Shown: positions 35,352 to 46,739 of the stretch, piece after piece
Layout of the letters: every line of letters starts with the position of its first letter
Numbering within the stretch: position 1 is the first letter of the stretch
Assembly: GCA_021464245.1 (NCBI GenBank)
Contig: JADCRB010000068.1
Span: 3,718,594-3,782,593 of the forward strand
Origin: Carallia brachiata
Lineage: Eukaryota; Streptophyta; Magnoliopsida; Malpighiales; Rhizophoraceae
Reading direction: 5' to 3'
Length of the DNA stretch: 64,000 nucleotides
Position numbers and translations under genes: made by a program
The notes under the pieces: model-generated
Told to the model about the DNA's origin: nothing
What the model saw: the letters and a program-made list of their open reading frames with translations, nothing else
Databases searched by the model: none

Positions 35352-35891
35352 ATGGCTAGCCCCTACACTTTCTTTTTCAGAAATTTCTTTGATCAGGATA
35401 CTGGAGGCACGCGGGCTAAGAAGAGAAGGGATAGTCCTCTTCGAGAGATCCTTAAAGGCTCTCAAAACTCAACCTCCAACGTCATCGGTGTCATGGAGTT
35501 CCAACCACTCTCCTTAGTTCACATCTACCACAGAGATATGAGAAGTTGTGATCATCCTCATCTGTTCTCAGATGCGGCAACGTACAAAAAGTTTCAATTA
35601 CTCTCCTTACGTCGAAGCAGACTCATGAATCATCATTACAGCCCGTTTCCCTATGTGCAGGCCTTAAAGGTCCGTAGTCTTGGACCTTCCTCATGGGGAG
35701 GTTCAAGTTTCTTGCCTACTGAATCATCCTCACCAGAGCTAGGGAACTTCAAGACATATAAAAATACCTTTACGAGCAATGGAAGCTCGACGTCAGTTAG
35801 AGCCAGAATATCAATATCTATATTGGCTGGAATGCTGATTTCCTCAAGATCGTATCGGTTTTCTATTGAGGTCCAACAACAGTTGGGCTAG
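35352..35891 (+). CDS. Second extra ORF in the Tat element, unknown
   Basis: 179 codons from ATG 35352, which sits in a good plant start context, to TAG 35889-35891. The N-terminus is aromatic (TFFFRNFF) and followed by a basic GGTRAKKRRDS patch that could be a nuclear-localisation signal. The rest is Ser-rich with no domain I recognise, and part of it may be out of the original frame. It ends about 115 bp before the polypurine tract. It could be a second piece of captured host gene or an element-specific ORF. Confidence 0.4.
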   Translation: MASPYTFFFRNFFDQDTGGTRAKKRRDSPLREILKGSQNSTSNVIGVMEFQPLSLVHIYHRDMRSCDHPHLFSDAATYKKFQLLSLRRSRLMNHHYSPFPYVQALKVRSLGPSSWGGSSFLPTESSSPELGNFKTYKNTFTSNGSSTSVRARISISILAGMLISSRSYRFSIEVQQQLG

Positions 35892-36018
35892 TCGAAGTTA
35901 GAAAAACTTCAACACTCAATGTTCATCAAGATGTTTCAAGTTTCAAATTAGACTTCAAAACTCGGTTCAGATCACGTTCCAAAAGTTCATTCTCATCGAC
36001 CTTTGAAGTGGAGGCACT

Positions 36019-36793
36019 TATAAACGTGTTTTTGTGAATTAAAAAAAAGTGATCGACAGTTGCCGACCTAATCAAAGGTCGGCAACTGCCAACCATTTCA
36101 ACGGCCACCAACTATTAAGTTGGTGGCCATTATTTCAAACGCGGAAGGGAAACCTATAAATAAGGTCTTCCCCCAGTTCAATGGACATATCCAGCAAATC
36201 AGTAAATAAAATAATAGTGAAAAATTGAGAAAAAAAGAAAGAATTGAAAATCTCTCAAGAAAATTTCTCATTATCATACGTTTTCATACACTGCGGTATA
36301 CTCTCTTAACTCCTTTATAAGAGATATTTCAGGTACAAAGTCCAAAAAAATTTGTTGTATCCATTTCCAAGTGTATTTTTAGTTTATACTATCCGATCAT
36401 ATCAGATCTAGATCTCTGACGGTATAGATCTAAAATATCAAAATATTACAAATCCGGCTGAGATCAAACCTCACACGACCCTCAGTAAAGTCCAGAAAAC
36501 TCATTCGAGAACAAGCCCCCTGAGTCGTCGGTAAAATCAAGCTAGATCGAGTAAGATCAAGTTTCTACGGTCTTCACCGTAGTCCAGACGTCTACATTAG
36601 ATCCAGTTTCGATTCTCAATAAAACTCATCCAGTTCAAGATAAAACTGTGGAATTACACAAGGCGCATTAATCGGAGTATCAAACAAAGATAGACCTCAC
36701 GTAAATTTCCTTTTCTTTTAAATTTTTTTTTTGTAATTTGTGTTTATATTTTCGAATCTAACTGTTGTATGCTCGAGATTTACGTCCGTTACA
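36019..36793 (+). repeat. 3' LTR of the Tat element
   Basis: 775 bp ending GTTACA, then the TTTTG target duplication. TATAAATA is at 36155-36162. Its U3 holds two palindromes: CAGTTGCCGACC (36057) pairing with GGTCGGCAACTG (to 36088), and GGCCACCAACT (36103) pairing with AGTTGGTGGCC (to 36128). The first base pair TG has become TA. Confidence 0.87.
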
Positions 36794-36798
36794 TTTTG

Positions 36799-37383
36799 TT
36801 CGAGGTAAGAGAAAAGGTGTGGAGGGGAGCAAAAGAGAGTGGAAAATGCCTACTCTTTCTGTTTTAGAGTGGTAAAAAAAAGGGAGAATTTTATATCTCG
36901 TGTTCATTATTTTCAATTCCTCCCAAAATAGAAGAAAAACGAAGAATCTCTCTACTTTTTGTGAAAAGATTATAATATCCTCAAATGTTTCTTTCTTTGT
37001 CACCATAAAAGAATCTTTTAAGCAAATAAAAAATTTGATATTAAAGTACATGTTAATTTTTTTTCTCTTTCTACCTAATTTAAAATAAAAAATTTTTAAT
37101 TTTCTTTGTTTATATTATCCTCTCTCAAACCAAAAAAAAAATTTCTTCTTTGCTAATTTTTTCTCTTACCTATTTTCCTCTCTCATTAACTTTTTTTAAC
37201 TTTTTTTTTCCCAAACAAAGCAAAACGGAAGAGGATTGCAAATGAAAGCAATTCTAAGATATGGTTATTGTATTTGTCCTGTTCTTTGGAAGTTTTATGG
37301 CTTTGGTTCTTTTATCGGGATGATAGTTTCTAATCGCTATCATTCAAAATAAATAGAATAATATAAAAAATTTTACCACACAC
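36799..37383. other. Intergenic, no gene recognised
   Basis: Purine- and then T-rich sequence between the Tat element and the next MITE. No coding signal. Confidence 0.5.
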
Positions 37384-37386
37384 TTA

Positions 37387-37660
37387 GGATCCGTTTGTTT
37401 GTTAGAAAAAATTTATTTTTGTAAAATATTTATAGGAGAAAATGTTTGCAGTGAAAATAATAATTTTTTATTATCACTCACTTAAAGTACACTTTGAATT
37501 TTTCCCAAAAAAATAACTTCAGTTTAGAAAAAGTATAAATTGTTTTACCCGAAAATCTCAAAATTTGTCCTAAATTTTTCGTTGTAAAATATTTTACATA
37601 AAATAAATATCAAAAAATAAAAAAAAATTATAAAATATTTTACTGCAAACAAACACAACC
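37387..37660. mobile_element. Tourist-like MITE (PIF/Harbinger type)
   Basis: A 274-bp element with inverted ends GGATCCGTTTGTTTG and (other strand) GGTTGTGTTTGTTTG, flanked on both sides by TTA (37384-37386 and 37661-37663), the 3-bp target duplication of PIF/Harbinger elements. AT-rich and non-coding. Confidence 0.82.
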
Positions 37661-37663
37661 TTA

Positions 37664-38815
37664 GATAAAAAAAGTTTTTACGGCCTTCCATCTAACTTTG
37701 GTAGGCGCACTCAACACTCCGATGTCCCACAAAAAATGGGCTCGGTCCCGAGGATTTAATCCCATATAAGGTTGTTAAAATTTTGAGATGAAATTGTGAA
37801 ATTTTATTATTCTACGACTATACATAAAGTTAATGATATAAATTGCGGTAAGATTTTTAGAGATAAAATTTTAGTAGAATCTCAATCTAAATCATAGGAT
37901 TGATAGAATCTCATTCCAATCCTATACTTCTCATTTTTTTTATTATAAGTTTTTGAGTTATAACTCATCTTATTTATAAAAATAATGATAATAAAGATAT
38001 GTTTTTATTTAACTAAATACAAAAAAATCTCTAATTTAGAAAAAAAATTATTTTCTAACGACTATAAAGAGAAATGAGATTATTTATCTCTTATATAAGA
38101 ATAAAATTATTGCAATTCTTCTCATTATTATTGAATTAATATGTATAAAATGCTTAATTATGAATTATATATAAGTAGAATTAGTTAATTTTTATTTTTA
38201 CTTTATTTTTAGTAGAATCTTATAATTTTACAATGCTATTTTACGATCAGATCTTAAAATTTTAAATCGATTTTAAATAGGATCCCAATTTTTGAAAAAT
38301 TTGCTCCCATAAAAGAGTTACATTTGAAATTCACTCCATCAATGAGTCATGTTTGAATAACAACCTTAAGTAGTAATTTGAACGATAATTTAACGTTTTT
38401 TTTTTTTTTTTTTTTGCATTGATCTAAGTTCAGGTCTTCTTACCAACATTCCTCACCACAAATATGAGCATAATTTGTTGAGAGTGCAGTCGTGAATTTA
38501 AGAATCATTAATACTGTTGTCAGGTGTAAAAAAGGCCCGCTCGACCCACAAGTGTTTTAACCAACATACCTGTGACACCTTTTTTTGTTGATGAATTGAA
38601 TAGCGACAAATAAGTTACAGTTCGTTTACAATTCTTTTATTAAGTCATTCAAATTGTATCTTCAGATTAAATTTAGTAGCCATACTCATTTTCACGATAT
38701 TATATTTTAAGATTTGGTATCTTGACAATTATAAGGAATTTAAATACTAAAAACTTTTAATTGGCTTGTTTTATTAAAAAATACAAATTTTGTGATTTTA
38801 ATTTTATTTATAATC
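37664..38815. other. Intergenic, AT-rich
   Basis: No gene recognised. A poly-T run of about 23 lies at about 38395-38416. The sequence after it may be the tail of an old minus-strand retroposon, but I could not find its target duplication. Confidence 0.4.
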
Positions 38816-38819
38816 ATAA

Positions 38820-39925
38820 ATTTAATTCAGATGTAAATTATTTATGCTAATAGCATAAAGTTAAATGAGTTGTTCATTAAAATTTTGTTGACTTAATTTG
38901 CTCAAATCGTTAATCCTCGTTCGGCAACGATCTTTAATTAAACAACAATAGACTCAATGAGACTAGTTTTTATTTATTAAACAAACCAAATTTGAACAAC
39001 GAGCCAAGTTGATGGTTCATTTTTAAACTCATTTATTAACAACTAAATGTGAACAGCGAGCCGAGTTTTAGATAAACTAAAATCTGCTCATTTTGCGGCC
39101 TTGCGGCACTGTATGTGGTTTTTAAATACGTGGGGTTAGGTAGTGCATATGGATGCTCTGTTATTTAAGTTTTTCGGAAGGAAAGCTTGAAATAACTACT
39201 AGAAATTGTTGTCAATTGTGTGTTTACTGTTGGCATTTGATTATTGGAGAAATTATTTTGAATCATTTTTTTAGAGAGTCAAAATTACGCAAACACAAAA
39301 AATAAAAAAAAACATTAATATTTTTTGTGATAAGTTATTTAACCCACATAAAAATGTAAATCAAAATAGGCATGCTTTTAATCTTGTCGCTGAGAGTTAG
39401 AAATTGTACTGGCCCACTTTAATAAAATTGGCCATTATAAAAACTGAGGCCATAACCAGTTGCTGTGTGGCCATCAGCTGATAGTAAGAATTTGATTCTC
39501 TCACCTCAATCAATAAATTCACTTGGTCTAATTCAACTTGACTAAAAAAGAACAGAAAACCTATTAAAAAAAAAACACAAAACAGTGATTTTCTGTTTAC
39601 TTTAATTATTTAAATGACGTGTTCCTCCTGCCACGATTGTAAATTCCATTACAATTTGCAATGTAGAAGAGACTACAACTGGCTCCCTTGTATAGATATT
39701 GGCAATGTGGCTAGGAAAAAAGAGATAGGATTAGATTTTGATACCATAACGTGCATCCTTCCAAGCACAGCCACTTTGATATCTGGTATCCTAGTAACTG
39801 TTGTTGAGGTATTTCAAGCATCTTTATCCAGGATTGATAACACACCATTAAAAAGTGCATTCATCAGATAAAACTGAGACAGGAAAAGACCAATGTACAA
39901 CAAGAAGGAAATAGTGTTTCCAAGC
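38820..39925 (+). repeat. Duplicated non-coding segment D, copy 2
   Basis: The partner of 2700-3830 in the same orientation. Its 3' part keeps a slightly longer frame (39614-39871) than copy 1, including the shared CILPSTATLIS word. Both may descend from part of a gene or its untranslated region. Confidence 0.7.
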
Positions 39926-40341
39926 AGTAGAGGAGACATGGCCACATTGGTAAGGAAAACTAGAAATCAGAAAAGGGTTGTTTAATTAAAATTGTTTTCC
40001 AATGGAAAATAGTGACCAGCCACAATTAAGACATTGGTGCTAAGAATCTAGCATATTTACGAGTATGAAAATCTGCACTGATAGAGAGGGCAAAGGGACC
40101 AAACTGAGGTTTGGTTTCTGGATCAAACCCACAGAGAGGAGAGAGACAGAACTAAGAAATCTGACTTGCTCTCAGTCCCGGTCCCCATTTTCAGAATGGG
40201 TAACTGACCCAATTCTGAATGTCCACGGCCCAAGCCGAAGTTTCGTGGGTTTGGACTTTCAGATTAATGGCATTGACTGCATCCCTAAGGCTCAAAAAAG
40301 AATAGATAAAAAAAAAATAGATAATTTAGACCAAAAAAAAA

Positions 40342-40436
40342 AGATAATGACCGTTTCAGTGTGCAATGGCCACGCTAAAGGCTGTAGCCACCCTCAAGAC
40401 GGAAAAAAAAAAAAAAAAAAAGAATAGATAATGACC
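40342..40436 (+). repeat. Truncated retroposed scrap with poly(A) and target duplication
   Basis: About 50 bp of unknown sequence ends in a run of about 20 A, and is flanked by AGATAATGACC at 40342-40352 and 40426-40436. Poly(A) plus an 11-bp direct repeat is the mark of LINE-driven insertion of a 5'-truncated copy. Confidence 0.65.
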
Positions 40437-40715
40437 ACCTAGCGTGTGATTCAAGTGGCAAAATCACTCGCCGGGGCAATCTCTCGACCATGGTTCGAGG
40501 GCCGGAGAGCTCAAAAGTAGTGTTAACATACGTCTGACCCTACACAATGCTGAGAAAAGCTGGTGACTTTTGCTTAATATTGAGGAGTTTGCTCATCCAT
40601 AGGTTCAGTGTAACGGCCCAACTCACTATGCGCTATGCTCAACGCAGTCCTCCCTAACAGGATTTGTGAAACAATCACCCCTGCTTTCGCATTTTAGAAA
40701 TTCAAAAAACAAAAT
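40436..40715 (+). mobile_element. tRNA-derived SINE with 15-bp target duplication
   Basis: A 280-bp element flanked by perfect AGAATAGATAATGAC repeats (40421-40435 and 40716-40730). Near its 5' end, TGTGATTCAAGTGG (about 40445) is A-box-like, and GGTTCGAGGGC (40492-40502) fits a pol III B box. The 3' end is A-rich. It needs LINE enzymes to move. It sits directly beside the truncated scrap at 40342-40436 and shares its target word. Confidence 0.85.
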
Positions 40716-40862
40716 AGAATAGATAATGACGGTGATATCATAATATCGCTACTGTTTTAAAGAGAAAAGAAGTTTACGTCTCTGTTTTAGTCAATTGGGC
40801 TTTAAAGGGAATTAGTAGTGGTGTGGTGTGACCGTGAGGGACCAAGTTTCTTTAATAATTTA

Positions 40863-41477
40863 CACTATGTTCAGATAAAATCTCAGGGGATGAGGAAAGT
40901 TGAAGAGAGAAAAGTGAGGGAGAGGTTTACTGGAGGAGAGGAAAATTTTCCATCATCTCTTCTATTTGAGAAGAATTAATGGGAGTGTGGAAAATAAAAA
41001 ATTTCTTATTTAGTAAAGGGTGGAAAGTGAGGGGGAGAAAAATAATATGTATAAAAATTTTAATTTCACCTTCTAAAGAAAAAAATATTATGTATTATAT
41101 GAAAAATATTTGATTTTTAAATGGTAATAAATACTTGTATAAATTATTTTAATAAGGTTATAATATATTGTACAATTTTTAAAAATTTATAAAATTTTAA
41201 AGAATGTTAGATATTTTTTTTGTTTTAAATAAAATTGTAGTTATTAATACATAGTAAAGGTGTTATAATCTTTTAATAAAAATGTAGAAGAATTAATAAT
41301 TTTCCTCCTAAATCCCCTCAATTTTGGGAGGAAGCTTTTGGTGGGTCAGGAAAAAAGTTAGCATTCCTCTCCCTTATTTTCTTCCCTCCCAAAAACACTT
41401 CCCAAATATAAATACTTATCCTTTTCCCTCTACTTTCCTCTCCCTCCACTCCTTTTCCCCTCTTCCAAACACAATGT
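40863..41477. mobile_element. MITE with purine-rich and pyrimidine-rich arms
   Basis: The left arm (ACTATGTT, then GGGGATGAGGAAAG, then GAGGGAGAGG) is mirrored on the right strand by ACATTGTGTTTGG, then GAGGGGAAAAGG, then GGAGGGAGAGG. So about 100-bp imperfect inverted arms enclose AT-rich filler. No target duplication was found. Class uncertain. Confidence 0.55.
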
Positions 41478-41479
41478 TA

Positions 41480-43239
41480 AAGTTGATCTAATACTTCATT
41501 TTTCTTCTTTTGTCATCTATTACACGTTACCTTTTCTTTAAGGTAGCTTGGCCAAAAAGACTTTACTTTGCTGGATTGATGCTTCTATGTTTACTTGATA
41601 TTTGTTCTCCATCTCTCCCTACTGTAAATCTGTATCTAGCTATTTAATAAACATTGTAATAAGCAAGTTCTTCAACCTGCAACATCTTCTCAAATTTCCT
41701 CGCGCAAATTGTAGTATTTCTATATGATGATTACATATTAGTCAAAAAGGCTACAAGTCATTGATAACCACCTCATATTGTAAACAAAGTAAGACCAATT
41801 TTTATACTTCTCCAGTGATCCTACTTGAAGCATGGGCTTGTATTAAGTAAAAGATTACAGCTTGCACCAAGTCTTGGTCTTTCCTTAGTATTTTTGTACA
41901 AACGTACACGATTACTGATCGCCACTTTTGGTTTAAGCTTCACCTAATGCTAAAGAAAACCTTCAATAGAAAATCTTTGACAGGCAAAATCTTGCGAGTA
42001 TACAGAGCTGATTGTAATAATAAAACTTAGTGAATACTTCAGATGTCGAAACCAAGAAAACAAAGACTCAATTATGTTATTCGAAAAGAAAGTTGATGTT
42101 GTGCAAATTATTAAAAAGCAAACACTATTAAATTAAGCAAATTAAACTAATTAACGAAACTAATGGCAATTTGGAGACAATTTTAACTCAAGAATAAAAG
42201 TAATAGAGCTATTGGTTTTCTCCTAAAAGGGATCGAACTATATGAAATTTTGTGGACAAATAATTTGAATGTTAATTCTTCTTAATTTGTTAGTGTTCTT
42301 TGTGAAGCAACCCTAACCATATTCAATCTAATTGTGATCTTCTCTCCATTCACACAAAGTAGATTAAACTCATTAAGAACAGAGAATTTCTAATGACATC
42401 ATATAAATTTATCTCATATCTGACTTAAATTTCATATATTTATCTATTTAGTGTACGATTCGTGTCTTATCCGTCAATCTCAACACAGATCTTATGACTA
42501 CTTTCATGACGATCAAGCACAAAAGTATGATTAAGAATAAAATAGATAAATCAAATCAAGTTCTCAATATGAAATTACAATATAATCAAACAAACTATAA
42601 AAGTATCCACAACAATTACATAATCCAACCTTAAACTAGCTTATTTCCTTCTCGCCCTAGTTTAAGATTCTGGCTACTCATGCTAAAAATCAAAGGAAAA
42701 CTAATAAGCAACATCAAAGAGCTCAAAAGAGAAGGAAAGTAAAAATAGAGAACAGAAAAGCTCATGTTCGATGTCTTTAAGTTCCTCTTTGTATTCTTCT
42801 CCTCTTCACTCTCTACATCTCTCTATGTCTCGTGTTTTAAAAGAATAGCCTCCAAGCCCCCCTTTTAGTTTTGTAAAGTAAGTATTTATATCCCTCCAAA
42901 TAATAAAAAAAATAAGCCCTAAATACCCAAATTAGAGTTGGAAAAGGATTTATAATTTTTGGATAGTTTTGACCATATATCTTTCGGCCCAATTCTCAAC
43001 CCCTTCAAGGAAAAATGTGAATTCGGTCAAAACAATAAATTGTAACTCTATCTCTTAGCTTTAATTTGGTTAAAGAATCATTCAATTTTGACTTGTGTAG
43101 AGGCTAAAAAATCATCCAATTTCAACTTGTGTAGAAGAAGTTATGGCTGAAAATCCGAGCAATACGCAAAACTATAAAATTCTACCTAAATTGCACCACA
43201 AATCAACTTTCCAACCAAATTATGGTCTAGTTCTTTGGT
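41480..43239. other. Intergenic, no gene recognised
   Basis: AT-rich sequence with no convincing ORF or transposon ends. It may be the interior of an old non-autonomous retroelement, given the paired repeats that follow, but I cannot show this. Confidence 0.4.
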
Positions 43240-43440
43240 TATTGGCTTGTTTCTACTCTCTCTCCATACCGGATAGGTCATTTTTATATGCTTCAAATAC
43301 TCCGTTTATGTTCATTTGTCCTACGAAACATAAAATAACCAACCGAAGTAAAATATGTCAAAATTCACAATATTTACATAGTTAAACCACAAAGTATATA
43401 TAAAAATATGCATAAAACTTATGTAAATATTAAACCTATC
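43240..43440 (+). repeat. 200-bp direct repeat, copy 1
   Basis: Closely matches 44381-44571 ('ataggtcatttttatatgctt' type start, 'cctacgaaacataaaataacc', end 'taaacctatc'). The spacing of 1.14 kb could suggest terminal repeats of a small element, but TG...CA ends and a target duplication are not seen. Confidence 0.75.
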
Positions 43441-44380
43441 GAATTCCTCTACACTTGACTAATTGCTTATCCTCAAGCAATCACTTCATATTCCACACTA
43501 GCAAGCAAAAAAAACAGTGCATCAATGTTCGTCAAAATGTCCCTTAAGTCAAAATCTCCAAAAAAAAATGCCTCATTAACACATAAAAACGTCAATCAAA
43601 GAGTATATGCAATACATTGCTGACCATGCACAACTATTAATCTCATCATCCCTTATATAACATAGTCAAGAGAATGTGAGTGTGTGCCAAACCTCTTATT
43701 GATCAATAGAAGATACATAATAATAATCATGTAAAATCTAATTAAATAAATTTATCTTTAAGTCCCACAAGCTACATTATCTCACCTCTCTCCAGTATAG
43801 TGGACATACCCATCAAGAATCAATAAGACTTCAATGTTTTTATTTTTATTTTATTTTTGAGAGGCTTTAAATTCTTCTCTAAGTGTTAATCTGCTGTTTG
43901 ACATGAATGCCACTATGGGTGAGGCTCTAATTACTACTTCACAGTAGTGATTTAGAGTGCTTTGCATACTCATAATTCAAGCTTCCTTTTGATATAAAGA
44001 TCAACAATTATAATGTCAACTCCCAATTACGCAATAACTTAAAACAGCGAAGTAATATATTTAAAATATAAACCAAGCCTCAATATTTTTTTTTCTTCTT
44101 TTTTTCGAAGTACTTAAATCATCTCCAACTAATGCATCTTATTATTCTTTCCTCATCTTAAGAGATAATCAGATGAGTTCTAGTTCTTTCAGATAGGTAA
44201 ACTTAATAAAAAACTACATAAAAGTCACTCCACAATCAACATCTCTCGAAAAAGAGTTTCTCGTGCATGAATAATCTTTTAACGTAATGTATTAGTGAAG
44301 AACGATTCAATGAACAATTGATCATGATTAGTCAAATATCAAATATGCTCAAAAATTGAAATTACATGTGTTTGTTCTAT

Positions 44381-44571
44381 CATTGGCTTCCCTCTTCAAA
44401 CCCAATAGGTCATTTTTATATGCTTAAATACTCTGATTACGTCCATTTGTCCTACGAAACATAAAATAACCAACCGAAGTAAAATCCACCAAAATTCACA
44501 ATATTTATATAATTAAACCACAAAGTATATATAAAAATATGCATAAAACCTATGTAAATATTAAACCTATC
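44381..44571 (+). repeat. 200-bp direct repeat, copy 2
   Basis: The partner of 43240-43440 in the same orientation. The stretch between and after them is AT-rich, without coding signal, up to the solo LTR at 45175. Confidence 0.75.
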
Positions 44572-45174
44572 AATCTTCACAAAGCTCATTTTGCACTCTT
44601 TTTTTTATCCTATATATCAAATTCTCTGCTCTTCTTTGTCTCTTATTAGCTTAGATTCTTCCTGATCACTACTTTATCAACTGTGGATCAGAACAAGGTA
44701 TCAATTTTAGCAGACGGCTCTTTGTTGGGATCGCCATTTCTTAAAATGCCCAAGCAAAACTGTTAAACACAACAGTCAAACATCATAAACATCCATGTAT
44801 CACACTGCAAGAATTTCCTACTAGGCCCACATCTTCATACAACTTTGTCATTGCAAAGAGAGGCACCTACGTGGTGAGACTGCTGGAAGTTGCAAGTGTG
44901 AGTTGTAAAGAAAGCAAAAACTCCACATGGGAAAAGGGTGTAGAGATCAAGTATTATAAAAATGTGGCTCAATGACTCACATTCTAGACTTTAAGGTTTT
45001 GGAAAAAAATTGGAGTCAGTGGCACATTGTGTTGTTGCTTGATCTCATACCCATAAAGTGGACAGTCAACCCCAAGACCTGACGTCCGAATATGGAAAAA
45101 CCGAGTATGAAACATAGAGGAAATGTAGAGCATAATGTGAACCTGCATATTCTACCAAAAAATTTAACAGCAAC

Positions 45175-45995
45175 TGTAAGAGGCAAAAAAAAAAAAAAAA
45201 AAAGAGTTGACTACTGTGGTCGGTAATTGCTGACCACAATGGCCAAAAGCCACCAACTGCACAGTTGGTGGCTTTAATTTTTTTCCTTTCACACAATGTT
45301 TTCACATTGAAAGGAACCCTATAAATAGGTCATCGGCCCCCAGTTCAAAACATATTCAGCAAATTTATAAACAGAAAAATCCAGAGAATTTGAGAGAAAA
45401 AGAAAATTTTGAAAATCTCTTAAGAAAATTTCTCCTTTTCCTACGTGTTTTTACTCTGCAGTATATTCTCCTAACTCTTTTTTGAGAGATATTTCAGGGG
45501 TAAACTCCAAAAAATTTGTTATTTCCATTTCTAAATTTATTTTTGGGTTTATATTCTCTGATCGCTCTAGATCTGAATTTATGAGAATATATATCTAAAA
45601 ATATCAAATTATTACAAATCCGGCTGAGATCAAGCCTCATACGGCCCTCAGCAAAATTCAGGCAGCTCATACGAGAACAAGTCCCTTCGACCCTCGGTGA
45701 AATTAAGCCAGATCGGTTCAGATCAGATCTCTGCGGTTCTTAACCGTAGTCTAAACGTCCAAATCAGATACAGTTTAAGTCTACCTAATTCAAGATAAAG
45801 CTGTGGAAATTATTTCTGTCAAGATCAAACTCGTGTAACCCTTGACGGAGTCAAAAAAAAAAAAAGGAACACTAATCGGAGGATTTACGGAGATCGACCC
45901 CACGTAAATTTTCTTTTATTTTAAATTTTTATTTGTAATTTATTTTTTTGTATTTTCGAGTTTAATTGTTTTATATTCGAAATTTACCCGTCACA
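45175..45995 (+). mobile_element. Solo LTR related to the Tat element
   Basis: An 821-bp LTR, TGTAAGAGGC to GTCACA, matching both LTRs of the 26.7-36.8 kb element along its length, with near-identical flanks GCAAC (45170-45174) and GCGAC (45996-46000) as a decayed 5-bp target duplication. TATAAATA is at 45320-45327. U3 again holds two palindromes (TGTGGTC with GACCACA at 45215-45238, and GCCACCAACTG with CAGTTGGTGGC at 45249-45272). No internal sequence remains, so it arose by LTR-LTR recombination. Confidence 0.88.
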
Positions 45996-46000
45996 GCGAC

Positions 46001-46735
46001 TCCATTTCTTTGTTTTCTCGTCCCCTGCTAATCTAGCCAATGCTCTGAAACTTGCCTTTGATTAAGGAATTCTTGTTTACCTTATGTTAGAAATAATATG
46101 GTAAACAACAAGAAAAATGAATGCAAATAAAAATAATTAAAGGATATGAAATATCTAAGGCATGCAAACACTATTCTTAAGAATAGTTTCGTACTCCATA
46201 ATCAAATTGATACAATGCAGAGAGTCACTACGGCTATCCTTCCAAGATACAACAAACCGTTTTTACTAACATACACCTTCAATAGTGAGGTAACAAAAAC
46301 AACTCTAATCTAACTAACCCAGCAATTTTCAGTAAAAAATGTTAGAGAGAAAGAGAAGAGAATAATAATCTGCATCTTGGTAAAAGAAGAAGGGGTCATT
46401 GTATACTATTTCAAGTTTTATATCTTATAAATAAGGATTATGGTTATAACGAGCAGATAATGGATATAACGGTAGAAGTTGAATGCTGTAAACTCTAAAT
46501 AGTCTCAAAAGATTAGGCTCAAGGATAGACTAATTAAGGCCAGGGTCGTATGGACAACTCATATCAGGCTTAGGTTTGGATTGTACGAGACCTCTTATGA
46601 GTCTTTTCTTTTACAAAACATAAAGAACTTGTTGGTTTAACTTCTTTTCCTCGTATAGGATTCAAACTTTTTAAAATACACTCTTATTTTCCAACACCTT
46701 AAATCTTAGAAAGTTTTTCATCTATTTCCCACCTT
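46001..46735. other. Intergenic, no gene recognised
   Basis: No coding or repeat signal identified. Confidence 0.4.
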
Positions 46736-46739
46736 CCTA

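Larger units (their letters stand above)
26655..36793 (+). mobile_element. Ty3/gypsy retrotransposon of the Tat type carrying a WUS-like gene
   Basis: A full-length but degenerate 10.1 kb element. The LTRs are 26655-27412 and 36019-36793, with a perfect TTTTG target duplication (26650-26654 and 36794-36798) and a polypurine tract AAGTGGAGGCACT at 36006-36018. Gag, protease, reverse transcriptase, RNase H, a second (archaeal-like) RNase H and integrase follow in that order. The second RNase H is the mark of the Tat group (Ogre and Retand relatives). Between integrase and 3' LTR lies about 2 kb of extra sequence with two ORFs. Stops and frame changes break gag-pol, so it is no longer autonomous. 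Confidence 0.93.

Noticed and set aside
26655..36793. Considered whether the Tat element could be active
   Set aside because: Gag, protease, reverse transcriptase, RNase H and integrase all have stops or frame breaks, so it is not autonomous.
43140..43385. 80-codon plus-strand ORF
   Set aside because: It overlaps the 200-bp direct repeat and shows no domain.
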